A stretch of DNA of 64,000 nucleotides, taken from assembly GCA_012934845.2 (NCBI GenBank), contig WNNJ02000521.1, positions 18,597 to 82,596 on the forward strand. The letters are read 5' to 3'. Positions 11,658 through 21,602 of this stretch are shown here, piece by piece. Position numbers and translations under genes: made by a program. The stretch comes from Pomphorhynchus laevis. Its lineage: Eukaryota; Acanthocephala; Palaeacanthocephala; Echinorhynchida; Pomphorhynchidae. The first letter of the stretch is position 1; each line of letters begins with the position of its first letter. The notes under the pieces are model-generated. The model searched no databases and was not told where the DNA came from. It saw only the letters and a program-made list of their open reading frames with translations.

Positions 11658-11718
11658 TACAAATTTGGCTCTTTAAATAAGAGCCAACTCAACGATCTGG
11701 ATTTTCACAATATTCGTC
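11658..11718 (+). repeat. direct repeat R1, copy 2
   Basis: Second copy of the ~60-bp block at 10,318. Here TTGGCTCTT-TAAAT-AAGAGCCAA forms a 9-bp hairpin. The two copies, 1.34 kb apart in the same direction, may bound a small non-coding element, but the sequence between contains an unrelated LINE scrap. Confidence 0.6.
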
Positions 11719-12490
11719 CGTTACTCGCACATATTGGAACGGTATTCTTTCTAACCGTTCTTAAAAATACAACATTAGACGCTACACAAATTTGACGTAA
11801 GGTTCAATCACATTTGCTGTCGTATTTGCAGATGGACCTTTGTACGCACAAAAACCCGACGTTGTAAAAAGTACATTCCAAGTGTAATCCAACAAGAGAC
11901 TCGAGGATATGTCATTATATGTCATTTTTTACGTAGATGAAACACGAAAGAATTTAAATAACTTAAATCTGAAGAGAATAATTTTAAATATTTTTTTGTG
12001 ATTAAATATTGAAATGATATTTAACATATCAATTGCTCAACAAACGTGATTTGTTTAAGCATACAGTTAACATTGACAAATTGGCTGATTAGAAGCCTTC
12101 TGCTGTATCAAGAATAGGAACCATACATGTGAGGATAATATTCGTGTTATTGGCAAGTCCTCAATTATTCGTCAGGGGCAATTAAATTAACAGCGTCAGG
12201 CTGCTTACCCGTCAGACCACTTACCTTAGGTAAATTAATCGTTTATTAAATTGAAAACTAAAATGTATAATTATATTTATGAAACGTAATCATTAAGGAC
12301 GCATAGAAATCATATATTCGTAGTAAAGTGTTTCAGACTGGACTCTTTGGAACGGGGTATCGTTATATACCTTTGTATAAAAATATGTGGTATACTTGTG
12401 AAAATTAGCTTGGCTCAGCAGCGTGGAAACGCCATGAGCGTTAAGGCCACGGCGCAAAACGGAGAATTCTGAAAACGTAGATGAGCTGGA
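11719..12490. other. non-coding spacer
   Basis: No recognised gene, repeat or RNA. Moderately A+T-rich. The only open frame at the right end belongs to the read-through of LINE copy B. Confidence 0.4.
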
Positions 12491-14930
12491 AAAAAAGATT
12501 TATTTTAACGTGGCAAACGCGTGCCAGCGCACGCTTCCATGACCACAGTTGTTTGGAGTAATTATAGACGTAAAGTAAGAGGGTATGATGGGAACGCAGC
12601 GATAGCGAGGTGGGACGAGCGTCGTCTAATAAAGGAAGGTTAATGAACGATGGGGAGCCGACAGTGATGAGACGAAAAGTTACGAGAAGAAGGCGGAGTT
12701 TGATGCGGATGTGGATGGTAGGCCAGGAGAGTTGGGCAAGATATGTAGATGTGTGGTCGAAGCGACGAAGACTAAAGAGCACTCTAACGGCGGAGTTAAT
12801 GATGCGTTGTAGAGGTAGGATGATGGATTTTGGAGAATTGGCAAAAAGGCTAAGGCAGTAATCGATTTTAGGGAAAAGAAGCGATGAAAGAAGAGACATA
12901 CAAGAACGGAAGTCGATAAGGGGGCGGATACGGCGGATGTCACGGAGAATTAAGTTAGATGAGTGGACCTTGTCACGGACGAAGGGTTTAAGGGAAAGGT
13001 GATCATCGAAATGGAAGCTTAAGAAAGTGAGATTGTGTACTATGGGGATGATAAATGCGGCAAAATATACAGTGGAAGGAGAGATATTTGGTTTACGGGA
13101 TAGGATCCACATTACTTTAGACTTGTCTGGGTTTAGAACGAGATGGAGATTGGAGAGACGTTCGTAGATAGAATAAAGACAGTTGGAGGCAAAAATGCCG
13201 ATATCGTGTATGCGATGTGCGGGTGCATGAGCGTAGATGAGAATGTCATCGACGTATTGAATGACGTTAAATTAGAAAGGTTTCATAAACTTAGAGAGAT
13301 TGCCGAGCAGAAGAGAGAAAAGCAAAGGACCTAGTACTGAACCTTGTGGTACCCCGCAGAAAATAGGGATGGGAGGAGTGGATGATGAATTAGAACAGAT
13401 GCGAAAGGAACGGTTAGATAGATATGAGGCAAACCATTCTACGGAGGATGAAGAAAAACCGTAATCATAACGAAGACGAGAAAGGAGGACGGAGTGGTCG
13501 ACAATGACGAAGTCGGAGAAAAGGTCGATGGAGATGAGAAAACTATATAGAGCCTTGTCTCGAGAAATAAGTAAGTAGTTGTAAACTTTCATGCAGGCGA
13601 TTGCCGTCGAGTGATTAGAGCGAAAAGCGGATCGGAAAGGAGGGTTCAGATTGGATGAGGAGAGATAAGCGTTGATCTGTATTAAGATGAGGCGTTCTAA
13701 GAGTTTAGAAAGAGTAGGGAAGCAGTGAAATGGGATGACGATAGCAAGAAGAAAGTGAGTGTTCGAGCGATTGTTTTTTAAGCAGGGGGTCGAACGATTG
13801 CAGGATTCCAGTGTAAAGGGAAGATACGACTGCGGATGGACGAGTTAAACAAGGTTGAGAGAAAATGGGATATCGATAAGCATATGGATTTAAGTATGTG
13901 GGTAGGCAGGGGATCGGCAGGTGAGGCTTTGCTAAGCAAAGACATGAGAACAGATGAGACTTCGGTGCGTTATACAGGGAGAAGATGAAAGAGTTCCGGA
14001 AGGATGAGGCTAGCCGGGGCAGAGTGGGATAGGATGGAGACCGGGGTGTGAGAGAGCAATGTGGATACTTTGGTCTGGAGAAATGACGAGTAATAATGTG
14101 GATTGATGTTGCACGGCGAAGAGGAGCGAGCAAGGATTGAGTTAAAAGTATGCCATAGAGTCTTAGAGTTGAATGAAGTGATGATTTTATGCTGCCAGAA
14201 GGAGTTGCATTTGGTACGTAGTAGGATGAGATGAGACCGGCGATGAGCAAGATAGGTATCACGGAAAGACAGGGTGATCGAGCGGAAATCACGTTTGAGA
14301 TATCGGTGATAGACTAGAGAAGCATGACGGAGTCGACTCTTTGAGAGTAGGCATTAAATGTCAAACCATTTGGCACGATTAAAGCGACGGTGTGAGTGAG
14401 GCTTGAAGGACAAGATAAGATTGAGAGTGGATGTGAGTTCACAGTCGAAAAGAAAGGCGAGATCGTGAGGAGAGCAATATGTTATTGTGGGATAGGATAG
14501 AGACGATTTGAGTAAGGCAGAGCGGAGAAGGGAGATGTCAAGATTTCTATAAGGGAGACGTAGGATCGTAGGTGTATGAGGAGGGGTGTGGTTGTGAGTG
14601 AGATCAAGGGTAACGAGAAAGTGATCGGATAGACAAGGATCGGAGATGAACAGTGAGGTTTAGGCAGCAGAATAATCGGGAACAGTGATTATGTCGAGTG
14701 CTCGCCAAGGATATGTGTAAGGGCAGTGGAGATGGGTTTGTAGTTATAGTTGATAGAATGTTGATGAACTGGTTGGACTCGATGGAAGAGGGGCGGTTGA
14801 GTCGGATGTTGAAGTCGCCAAGAACGATTAAAGGGATGGAGGATAAAGAGCAGTGGAACAGAAGGTCAGCGAGTTCGGTAAAAAATAAGGATGCAGTAGC
14901 AGATAAACCATGGGCAAAGGTCACGCGGAT
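12491..14930 (-). pseudogene. CR1/L2-like LINE copy B (5'-truncated)
   Basis: A second minus-strand copy, nearly identical to copy A over RT. From its 5' end: endonuclease C-terminal half at 14604-14924 (LIVLGDFNIRLNRPSSIESNQFINIL), linker and RT start at 13705-14292 (LLKKQSLEHSLSS), RT core at 13272-13592 (GVPQGSVLGPLLFSLLLG), a catalytic box reading VIQYVDDIL near 13,247-13,265 where copy A has YADD, and the C-terminal arm at 12441-13112. Compared with the plus-strand copy at 42.4 kb it lacks about 150 bp before the tail. It keeps the 3' hairpin (GCGTGC 12519-12524, GCACGC 12529-12534). It stops at about 14,930 in mid-endonuclease, the usual 5' truncation of LINE copies. Frameshifts make it inactive. 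Confidence 0.85.
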
Positions 14931-15560
14931 ACTCAGAATTAGGCCGACGCCAGATACTGAACCGACTAGGATCGCAGTCTATCATTCTTAAAAACAGTAA
15001 GCCGTAATGATGTATAAAGTTCACCGCAAGCCGTGCCAGTTGTGATCTACATTAAGATGATTTTTTGCCAATGAATCGCATTCGGATCGATAGATTGACC
15101 TGGTGTACATGCAGCAACAACTCTTCGACGTTAGATTTGCTAAATGTCATTTCAAGATATTGCGTGTTCAAAAAATATATAGCTCGTGCAAATTCTAGAT
15201 GATGCTGATTGTGATTTTCGTGGATTAATAAAGTTTATCAGTCTGCTCATAAGCAAATAAACTGACATTAAAAGGCTGCCGAATTTTTAGCCAGTTCTTA
15301 TGAATTCTAGTGAGTGGGTCAGCTTTTTACGGTAAGACGGAACTAATTCAGCCTTCGGCGAATTAGCACTTCGGATACCCTTTATTCTCGTTATTACTGA
15401 TGATAAATCAGTAGCCAACATTATTGCCGACAGTTCCCATTGTATCGCCATACGAAGTCCCTTAAGTACAGCATCCAATTCTGCTGCATTGAAATGTTTA
15501 CAATCGTCAACACGGAGGGACCAGCTAGCGTCTTCTAGTACCATCAACTACGACACCAAT
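14931..15560 (-). mobile_element. fossil LTR-type retroelement scrap (RNase H, integrase-like)
   Basis: The frame at 15287-15547 reads DASWSLRVDD, then HFNAAELDAVLKGLRMAIQW and IMLATDLSSVI, matching the middle of a retroelement RNase H domain (the AELDAVLKGL block is characteristic). Downstream on the same strand, weak similarity to an integrase zinc-binding region can be read around 14,950-15,150, without certainty. No LTRs or other parts are seen. It is an old, heavily broken fragment, probably of Gypsy or BEL type. Confidence 0.5.
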
Positions 15561-16180
15561 AGTAATACTAATCGCATCCACGAGCACTGTGCCTCATCTT
15601 GAATTATTGACTGTCCATGTTCCCATGTATTAATTAATTTTATATAATATTTAATATTAAAAAAAGAGAAAGGCACGATTACAAGCCTACTAAGAAAATG
15701 ATCAAGCTGATAAATTTATTATTATTTTATTTTGAATTTTCAAAATATAAATTTGATTTCAAAATGGTTTCAAATTATATATTTAGAATTTAAATACAAT
15801 TATTTAAATATATGTTCAATAATTCAAAGTAGGAAAGTTTTATAATGTGGCAAATGCACACAGACTTTGTGCTTACAAGCCGACAAAAGCGAAACATTGA
15901 AAAAAAATTTCTCGTTTAGTAGCGTTGATTGTAGTTGCTTTTTGAATAATTGGAATGAGGATGAAAATCGCAGATGATCAGGTAGGGAATTCCAAAGGAG
16001 AGGATCAGCGATATGTAGGGATCGACGGTTGAAGTTGGTTGAGTAAAGAGGTACGTGTAGCAGAAGAGAATCACAGGAACGTAGGTGAGTAGAAAGATAG
16101 CGAGATTCACTTAGAGTTGGCAGATAAAGATAAGAAGGAGAATTACACAGGAGAAGGCGATAAGGTAGACAAAGCAGACG
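15561..16180. other. A+T-rich spacer
   Basis: Low-complexity A+T at 15,640-15,830. A minus-strand frame at 15916-16110 is hydrophobic and unrecognised. It may be the decayed end of the LINE copy that follows. Confidence 0.35.
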
Positions 16181-17960
16181 AAAACGAACGCGATGTTCAA
16201 TGATACTTTGAAGAGGTTTAAGGGATGACTTTGATGAGAAGACGATGAGGCTAAGACAGTAATCAATACGTGGGAAAAGAAGGGAGGAGATAAGAGATAT
16301 ACATAAACTAAAATCTAGAGAATTTCTGACTAGACGAATATCACGGAGAAGAATATTTGAAGACCTAGTTTTATCTCAAATAAATGAATCGAGATGCAGG
16401 TTATTGTCGAAGTAAATACCTAGAAATACTTGTTTATCTACAGCGGGAATAATTGTGGTCTGAAGATACAGAGAAGGTGGAAATACATAAACAGTGGAGG
16501 GTAAAGCTGCGATAAAGAAAGATACTTGTTTATCTGATCTAAGAAAAAGTGTTTAAGAATTTTAGATAAGGTTGGTAGAATTGATATTAGGAGATAAAAT
16601 GAATGAAGAGATGGTCAAGAGAGGGCTTTTTAAGTAGGGGACGAACAATGACCGTTTTCCAAAGAACAGGAAATATTATATTCACGATTGACGAGTTAAG
16701 GAGGCTGGCAAGGAAAGGTGTGAAGTCTATTGACAACAATTTGAGAATTCGAGTAGGGATGAGATCGGCAGGGGAGGACTTACAAGTTAACGAAATAAAA
16801 AGGCAAGATACCTCTTCTTCAGATAACGCAAGTAGGTAAAAGAGCTCAGGGATACGAACAGACGAGATACAAGAAGTTTTTGGAAAGAGATCGACTCGAT
16901 TAGAGAAATATTTTTTGAAATTAGGTAATCGGAGAATTGAAAAGGATGAGGAGTGGATGTGACAGAAGAATGAGAAAGTGGAGAATTGAGAGTTTTTCAT
17001 TTAGTTCTAGAGTCATTAGCCGAAGCCAGTTTGTTTCGCCATACACTATGTGCCTTAGAACGCATATATTGCCTATGCGAACGACGAAGGGCAAAGAATT
17101 GGTTACGATAAGCGGATGAGTCAACTTCTGAAGATAGTCTGAGATAACGATGATAAGTTCTGAAAGAACGTCGCAGGAGGCGTTTTGAAGTCACACACTC
17201 AGTCGAACCATATTGACGATAGTGACGATACTAAAGTTTTGATGGGGAAGAATTTCATTGAGTATAGAGCAAAATACATTGTTAAAGAGGGTACATAAAT
17301 AATTGGGGGATTGATAGATAGAAGAAGGATACATAATTAGGGAAGAAGAAAAAGTCGAGGAATTTCCAAGAACGACAAGATATAATGTTTGCAAGAACAT
17401 TGATTTTTAAGAAAAGGAGAGAACATGTAACAAGGAAGTGGTCAGATAGAGCTGGATCAGATATGCACAATGAAGAAGACAAGGCAAGACGCCAATGTAG
17501 GGCAACAACATCGAGGGTACCGCTAAGAATATGGGTAACACAAGAATATTGAGGAGACATGATTTGAAAATCATGATCGCTAACTGTAGAAATGGTCTTT
17601 AGGGTATTGGAATCACATGGGCGGTATAAGCGAACATTTATATCACCTAGTACAACACAAGGTAAACCGGAGAGGAAGATGAAAGAAAGTAAGTTTGACA
17701 GTTCACAGAAAAAAGTCAGACGGATGACATGATCCAGGTAGATATAATAAGTAGATATTGAGAAACAACAAGCCGACTTTTACGCCGAACCCAAATAGTT
17801 TGAAAGTAAGAAGAACAAATGGCGACGATAATGATTGCAACGGAGACAAATGGTGAGAGAACGCTATAAGACCACCGTGGTTAATTGATCAATTTGAACT
17901 TATAGGTCGTTGACGAGCCTTATCGACTACAGAGAAATTTAAAGAGAGGAGGCTTTTAAG
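16181..17960 (-). pseudogene. older CR1/L2-like LINE copy, heavily decayed
   Basis: A diverged minus-strand relative of copies A and B. The piece at 16587-17000 reads SPADLIPTRILKLL, then FTPFLASLLNSSIVNIIFPVLWKTVIVRPLLKKPSLD. This is the conserved start of CR1/L2 RT (D-PT..LK ... N.S...G.fP..WK.A.V.PLLKK..LD). Upstream, 17282-17560 has LSDHFLVTCSLLF, the C-terminal SDH block of the endonuclease, and the region to about 17,890 continues it. Downstream the fingers and palm are unreadable; a weak match to the C-terminal arm lies near 16,200-16,330. Many stops and frameshifts show it is much older than copies A and B. Confidence 0.65.
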
Positions 17961-18267
17961 AGAGTAATCAGTCTGTTCAACGTGACAAGATTCGGTTAAA
18001 CATAAAACCTTCTGACATATGTTATGAACACTAACTTATTATTCTGTTTTGTAGATTGTTTAATAAAGCTCCCGTAAGTACAATTTATTAAACAATTGTT
18101 AATGGACAAGATTTTCAAACCGGAAGCTCTGGCAACTAAATCCAACGATGTAGACGCTCCGTTGCTCTAGGCGAACTGGAAACGTCGCTTTTCGAAATAT
18201 TCGCATCGGTGAGAGAGCTTCAAGCAATCGATCGATTGGATGTGTTGGTTTACCATGTCAGTCCGAT

Positions 18268-18271
<4 letters not shown>
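17961..18271. other. spacer before the composite repeat block
   Basis: No recognised feature except a near-inverted pair around AATTTATTAAACAATTG at 18,050-18,100. It leads into the first (TA)n tract. Confidence 0.3.

Positions 18272-18351
<80 letters not shown>
18272..18351. repeat. (TA)n microsatellite 1
   Basis: About 80 bp of pure TA. It ends exactly where the minus-strand 357-bp satellite copy begins, at the same internal point of that unit as the tracts at 28.09 and 29.93 kb. Confidence 0.98.
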
Positions 18352-18353
<2 letters not shown>

Positions 18354-18948
18354 AGTTTCGTTTGAATCGGTATTGCTCGAGATTGCGAATAGCAATTCTT
18401 TCCGTATATTTAAGTAAGTGTTCGAATCGAGCATATTCTTCAGTCTGCAAACTCTCGTCACTCCTAGACGGTCATGTGATAGCCGGCAGCCATCGTCAGT
18501 AAGATGAACTATCACACGCCGTTTCGGCTGCCTCTGTGACATTGTGAAAATGCATTTCCGACATCTAGCTTAAATTGTTGGTGGCGTTAGCTCTTAAATC
18601 CAATAATTTGCAATGCAGACCATCATAAACAACCAGAGGATCAAACTTTCGGATGCTTGACTGTAAGAAACCGAGATTGAGTGGATCAATTCTTTCTATA
18701 TAATCATAAGTTTCGTTTGAATCGGTATTGCTCGAGATTGCGAATAGCAATTCTTTCCGTATATTTAAGTAAGTGTTCGAATCGAGCATATTCTTCAGTC
18801 TGCAAACTCTCGTCACTCCTAGACGGTCATGTGATAGCCGGCAGCCATCGTCAGTAAGATGAACTATCACACGCCGAAACGGCGTGTGATAGTTCATCTT
18901 ACTGACGATGGCTGCATTGTCCGAGATGCAGAGAAGCATCTCGGACAA
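18352..18948 (-). repeat. 357-bp satellite, inverted copies at left edge
   Basis: One partial and one nearly complete unit of the 357-bp satellite, in the opposite direction to the main array. The right end runs into a perfect palindrome: 36-bp arms at 18841-18876 and 18880-18915 around AAA, so the unit turns back on itself. A second palindrome follows directly (18-bp arms reading CTGCATTGTCCGAGATGC and its complement, about 18,912-18,953), joining it to the tRNA-like repeat. Confidence 0.9.
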
Positions 18949-19275
18949 TGCAGTTTCTGGATATCATGATGGAAGGTTTCATATACTGTGTGAAATCTGG
19001 TAATCCTGGATTCGTAGCCTAGCAGTCAAGAGCGCAAGCCAAGTACGGAGAGCGACAGCTCGAATCTTGGATAAGTCAAATTTCAAAAGGCGAAGAGTTG
19101 GTAGTCAGCTTTCTGACGAGCCCGGGGCTACCAACATGTGGCAAAAAGCGGGCAAACGAAAACGGCTGTGGCAATGGTGCCGTCAGTAGTCAGGGGGTAT
19201 GAAATTGGATATCATGAAGGAAGGATTCTCTAGTTGGGTTTCCATGCGAAAGTCACCTTGTGTGACCTAGCAACT
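18935..19275 (+). repeat. tRNA-like/hammerhead repeat (S repeat), plus-strand copy
   Basis: One copy of the unit tandemly repeated at 56.4-57.9 kb. Near 19,018-19,070 it has a pol III-like A box (TAGCCTAGCAG) and a B box-like AGCTCGAATCT about 40 nt later, so it looks tRNA-derived. Downstream are CTGACGA at 19113-19119, a GCCCG/CGGGC stem and a GTC at 19189-19191, the layout of a type I hammerhead. This copy has lost the G of the GAAA box and is probably inactive. Its inverse lies at 30.25-30.6 kb. Confidence 0.75.
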
Positions 19276-19440
19276 ATTCTATATGTATGAATCACTATAT
19301 TTTCCTCATGACGAGGCATAAACACCAGGCAGCATTCTATATATCCTCATCAGATCAAGAAATAGAACCGAATTATTCTCGCAATATTCAAAGTCGCTAC
19401 GTATGCCCAGTCATCCTATGTGTGACGACACACTTCAACA

Positions 19441-19482
19441 ACGGTATACGTGTTTCGCTCTAACGGAACTCATCAGTACCGT
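19441..19482 (-). ncRNA. type I hammerhead ribozyme, copy 1
   Basis: On the minus strand: stem I ACGGTA, core CTGATGA, stem II GTTC-CGTTA-GAGC (one G-U pair), core GAAA, very short stem III AC-AC-GT, cleavage triplet GTA, then TACCGT closing stem I with six perfect pairs. All invariant core bases are present. Confidence 0.88.
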
Positions 19483-19903
19483 GACTTTAATAATCATCCA
19501 TAGGCACCATAACACACGGTTTAACAATGTCTAAAGCTCGAAAACAGAACTACTCTTAATCTGAATCATCAGAAATAATTTAGCATAAGCTCTGTTTATG
19601 GCAGTGCGTATTGCTGTTTAACCATGCATCAGACACTAAATTCCTTTTAATGGAAATGCTGTTTTACAGGGAAACTTTAAAGTGTACAAATATATAAAAT
19701 ATAATTTGTTGTTACACCTGCCCCGAAACACACAATTGTGTACTCGTAAATAAATCACTTTGTTTTCCTCATGAAGAGGCATAAACACCAGGCAGAATTC
19801 TATATATCTTCATCAGATCAAGAAATAGAACCGAATTATTGTCGCAATATTCAAAGTCGCTACGTATGCCAAGTCATTCTATGTGTGACGACAAACTTCA
19901 ACA

Positions 19904-19945
19904 ACGGTATACGCGTTTCGCTCTAACGGAAATCATCAGTACCGT
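19904..19945 (-). ncRNA. type I hammerhead ribozyme, copy 2
   Basis: Same 42-nt design as copy 1. Stem III loop is AC-GC-GT. Stem II is weakened because the base after CTGATGA is T instead of G, opening the closing pair, so cleavage may be slower. Core and stem I are intact. Confidence 0.82.
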
Positions 19946-20367
19946 GACTTTAATAATCATCCATAGACACCATAACACACGGTTTAACAATGTCTAAAGC
20001 TCGAAAAACAGAACTACTCTTAATCTGAATCATCAGAGGAAATTTAGCATACGCTCTATGCATGGCAGTGCGTATTGCGGTTTAACCATGCATCAGGCAC
20101 TAAATTCCTTTTAATAAAAATGCTGTTTTACAGAGACACTTTAAAGTGTACAAATATATAAAATATAATTTGTTGTTACACCTGCCCTGAAACACACAAT
20201 GGTCTACTCGTAAATAAATCACTATGTTTTCCTCACGATGAGGCATAAACATCAGGCAGCATTCTATATATCCTCATCGGATCAAGAATTATAACCGAAT
20301 TATTCTCGCAATATTCAAAGTCGCTACGTATGCCCAGTCATCCTATGTGTGACGACAAACTTTAACA

Positions 20368-20409
20368 ACGGTATACGCGTTTCGCTCTAACGGAGCTCAT
20401 CAGTACCGT
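20368..20409 (-). ncRNA. type I hammerhead ribozyme, copy 3 (best copy)
   Basis: Perfect version: stem I ACGGTA/TACCGT, CTGATGA, stem II GCTC-CGTTA-GAGC with four Watson-Crick pairs, GAAA, stem III AC-GC-GT, cleavage after GTA. ACGCGT is self-complementary, so two transcripts could pair here to give a dimeric hammerhead, as known for hammerheads with very short stem III. Confidence 0.9.
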
Positions 20410-20835
20410 GACTTTAATAATCATCCATAAGCACCATAACACACGGTTTAACAATGTCTAAAGCTCGAAACACAGAACTACCCTTAATCTGAATCATCAG
20501 CATAAGCTCTGTGCATGGCAGTGCGTATTGCGGTTTAACCATGCATCATGCACTAAATTCCTTTTAATAAAAATGGTGTTTAACAGAGACACTTTAAAGT
20601 GTACAAATATATAAAATATAATTTGTTGTTACACCTGCCCTGGGACACACAATGGTGTACTCGTAAATAAATCACTATGCTTTCCTCATGAAGAGGCATA
20701 AACACCAGGCAGCATTCTATATATCCTCATCAGATCAAGGAATTGAACCGAATAATTCTCGCAATATTCAAAGTCGCTACGTATGCCCGGTCATCCTATG
20801 TGTTACGACAAACTTCAACAACGGTATACGCGTTT

Positions 20836-20912
20836 GTGTAGAAGCATGAAATTCTCTATCTATAGAGAAAAGCAGATAGGTGTAATAGTCAGTCCTGGTT
20901 GAATCAAACTTT
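20836..20912 (+). repeat. inverted flank of composite block, left copy
   Basis: Starts where the fourth hammerhead unit breaks off (TGTGTAGAAGCATGAAATTC) and ends AACCTGGT-type sequence at GAATCAAACTT. Its reverse complement is at 29,975-30,050. The pair bounds the central satellite region. A 20-bp palindrome (ATTAAAGTAAAC and complement, about 20,917-20,959) follows. Confidence 0.85.
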
Positions 20913-21072
20913 ATGTATATATAATTAAAGTAAACCTAGTTTACTTTAATTATATATATTAAACGTATTCATATGATGGATCCCAGTTATCAGTTACATT
21001 CAGAACCTACATTATATATATAGTTTAGATTATTTATTCAAATCAGCTCCGGGATACTTTGACGGATACTTG

Positions 21073-21331
21073 TATATATTAATACTCGGATTTTAAGTCG
21101 AACCGGAAACACAAAGATATCGTTTTATTCAAGCTTTCGATTAACTAGTGGCCTTCTTCAGGAAAATAATATTGTATGTTTATACGAAACCAAAATTTTT
21201 TTGGTTACCTAAAAAATTTTTTGGTTTCTTATAAACATACAATATTATTTTCCTGAAGAAGGCCACTAGTTGGTCGAAAGCTTGAATAAAACGATATCTT
21301 TGTGTTTCCGGTTTGACTTAAAATCCGAGTA

Positions 21332-21345
<14 letters not shown>
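21073..21345. repeat. inverted repeat with ~120-bp arms and hammerhead-like motif
   Basis: Left arm about 21,073-21,200, right arm about 21,211-21,345, few mismatches, nearly no spacer. In the right arm (plus strand) CTGAAGA at 21253-21259, an AGGCC...GGTC stem and GAAAG at 21276-21280 resemble a hammerhead core, with one extra base between CTGAAGA and the stem. Because the arms are inverted, the motif occurs on both strands. Confidence 0.85.

Positions 21346-21413
<68 letters not shown>
21335..21413. repeat. (TA)n microsatellite 2
   Basis: About 78 bp of TA between the inverted repeat and the start of the satellite array. Confidence 0.97.
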
Positions 21414-21415
<2 letters not shown>

Positions 21416-21600
21416 GCTAGATGTCGGATACAATTTAAGTATCCGACATCTAGCTTAAATATCTAGCTTTAAGTATCCGACATCTAGTTTAATACAATTT
21501 ATCTAGCTTAAGATAATACATCTAGCTTTAAGTATCTAGCTTTAAGTATCCGACATCTAGTTTAATACAATTTAAGCTAGATGTCGGAAATGCATTTTTA
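21414..21600. repeat. scrambled short inverted pieces of the satellite edge
   Basis: Repeated short blocks of AGCTAGATGTCGGA and its complement (TCCGACATCTAGCTT) alternate in both directions with ATACAATTTAAG linkers. They are pieces of the satellite unit's own junction, shuffled by repeated foldback or slippage. Confidence 0.8.
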
Positions 21601-21602
21601 CA

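Larger units (their letters stand above)
19276..20850 (-). repeat. ~463-bp tandem repeat with hammerhead (H repeat), 3.4 units
   Basis: Tandem units marked by repeats of TTCCTCATGA..GAGGCATAAACA, TATATATCCTCATC, GCTACGTATGCC and the hammerhead block. Spacing between equivalent points is 463 and 464 bp, then 453 bp to a truncated fourth. No protein-coding frame is shared. Each full unit carries one compact type I hammerhead on the minus strand. Monomers of a few hundred bp in tandem with a type I hammerhead are the hallmark of metazoan retrozyme-like elements, which are thought to give small circular RNAs. That assignment is inference. Confidence 0.85.

Noticed and set aside
18258-18542. Open frame with a run of Ile-Tyr repeats (also at 27,895-28,401)
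   Set aside because: The repeat is simply a (TA)n microsatellite read in frame; the rest is the satellite unit.
19018-19072. Functional tRNA gene
   Set aside because: A/B-box-like sequences are present, but no full cloverleaf or acceptor stem could be drawn. It is better explained as a tRNA-derived repeat head.
19330-19345. Extra CTGATGA on the minus strand in each H unit (CCTCATCAGATC)
   Set aside because: No stem II or GAAA box follows, so it is a chance heptamer.
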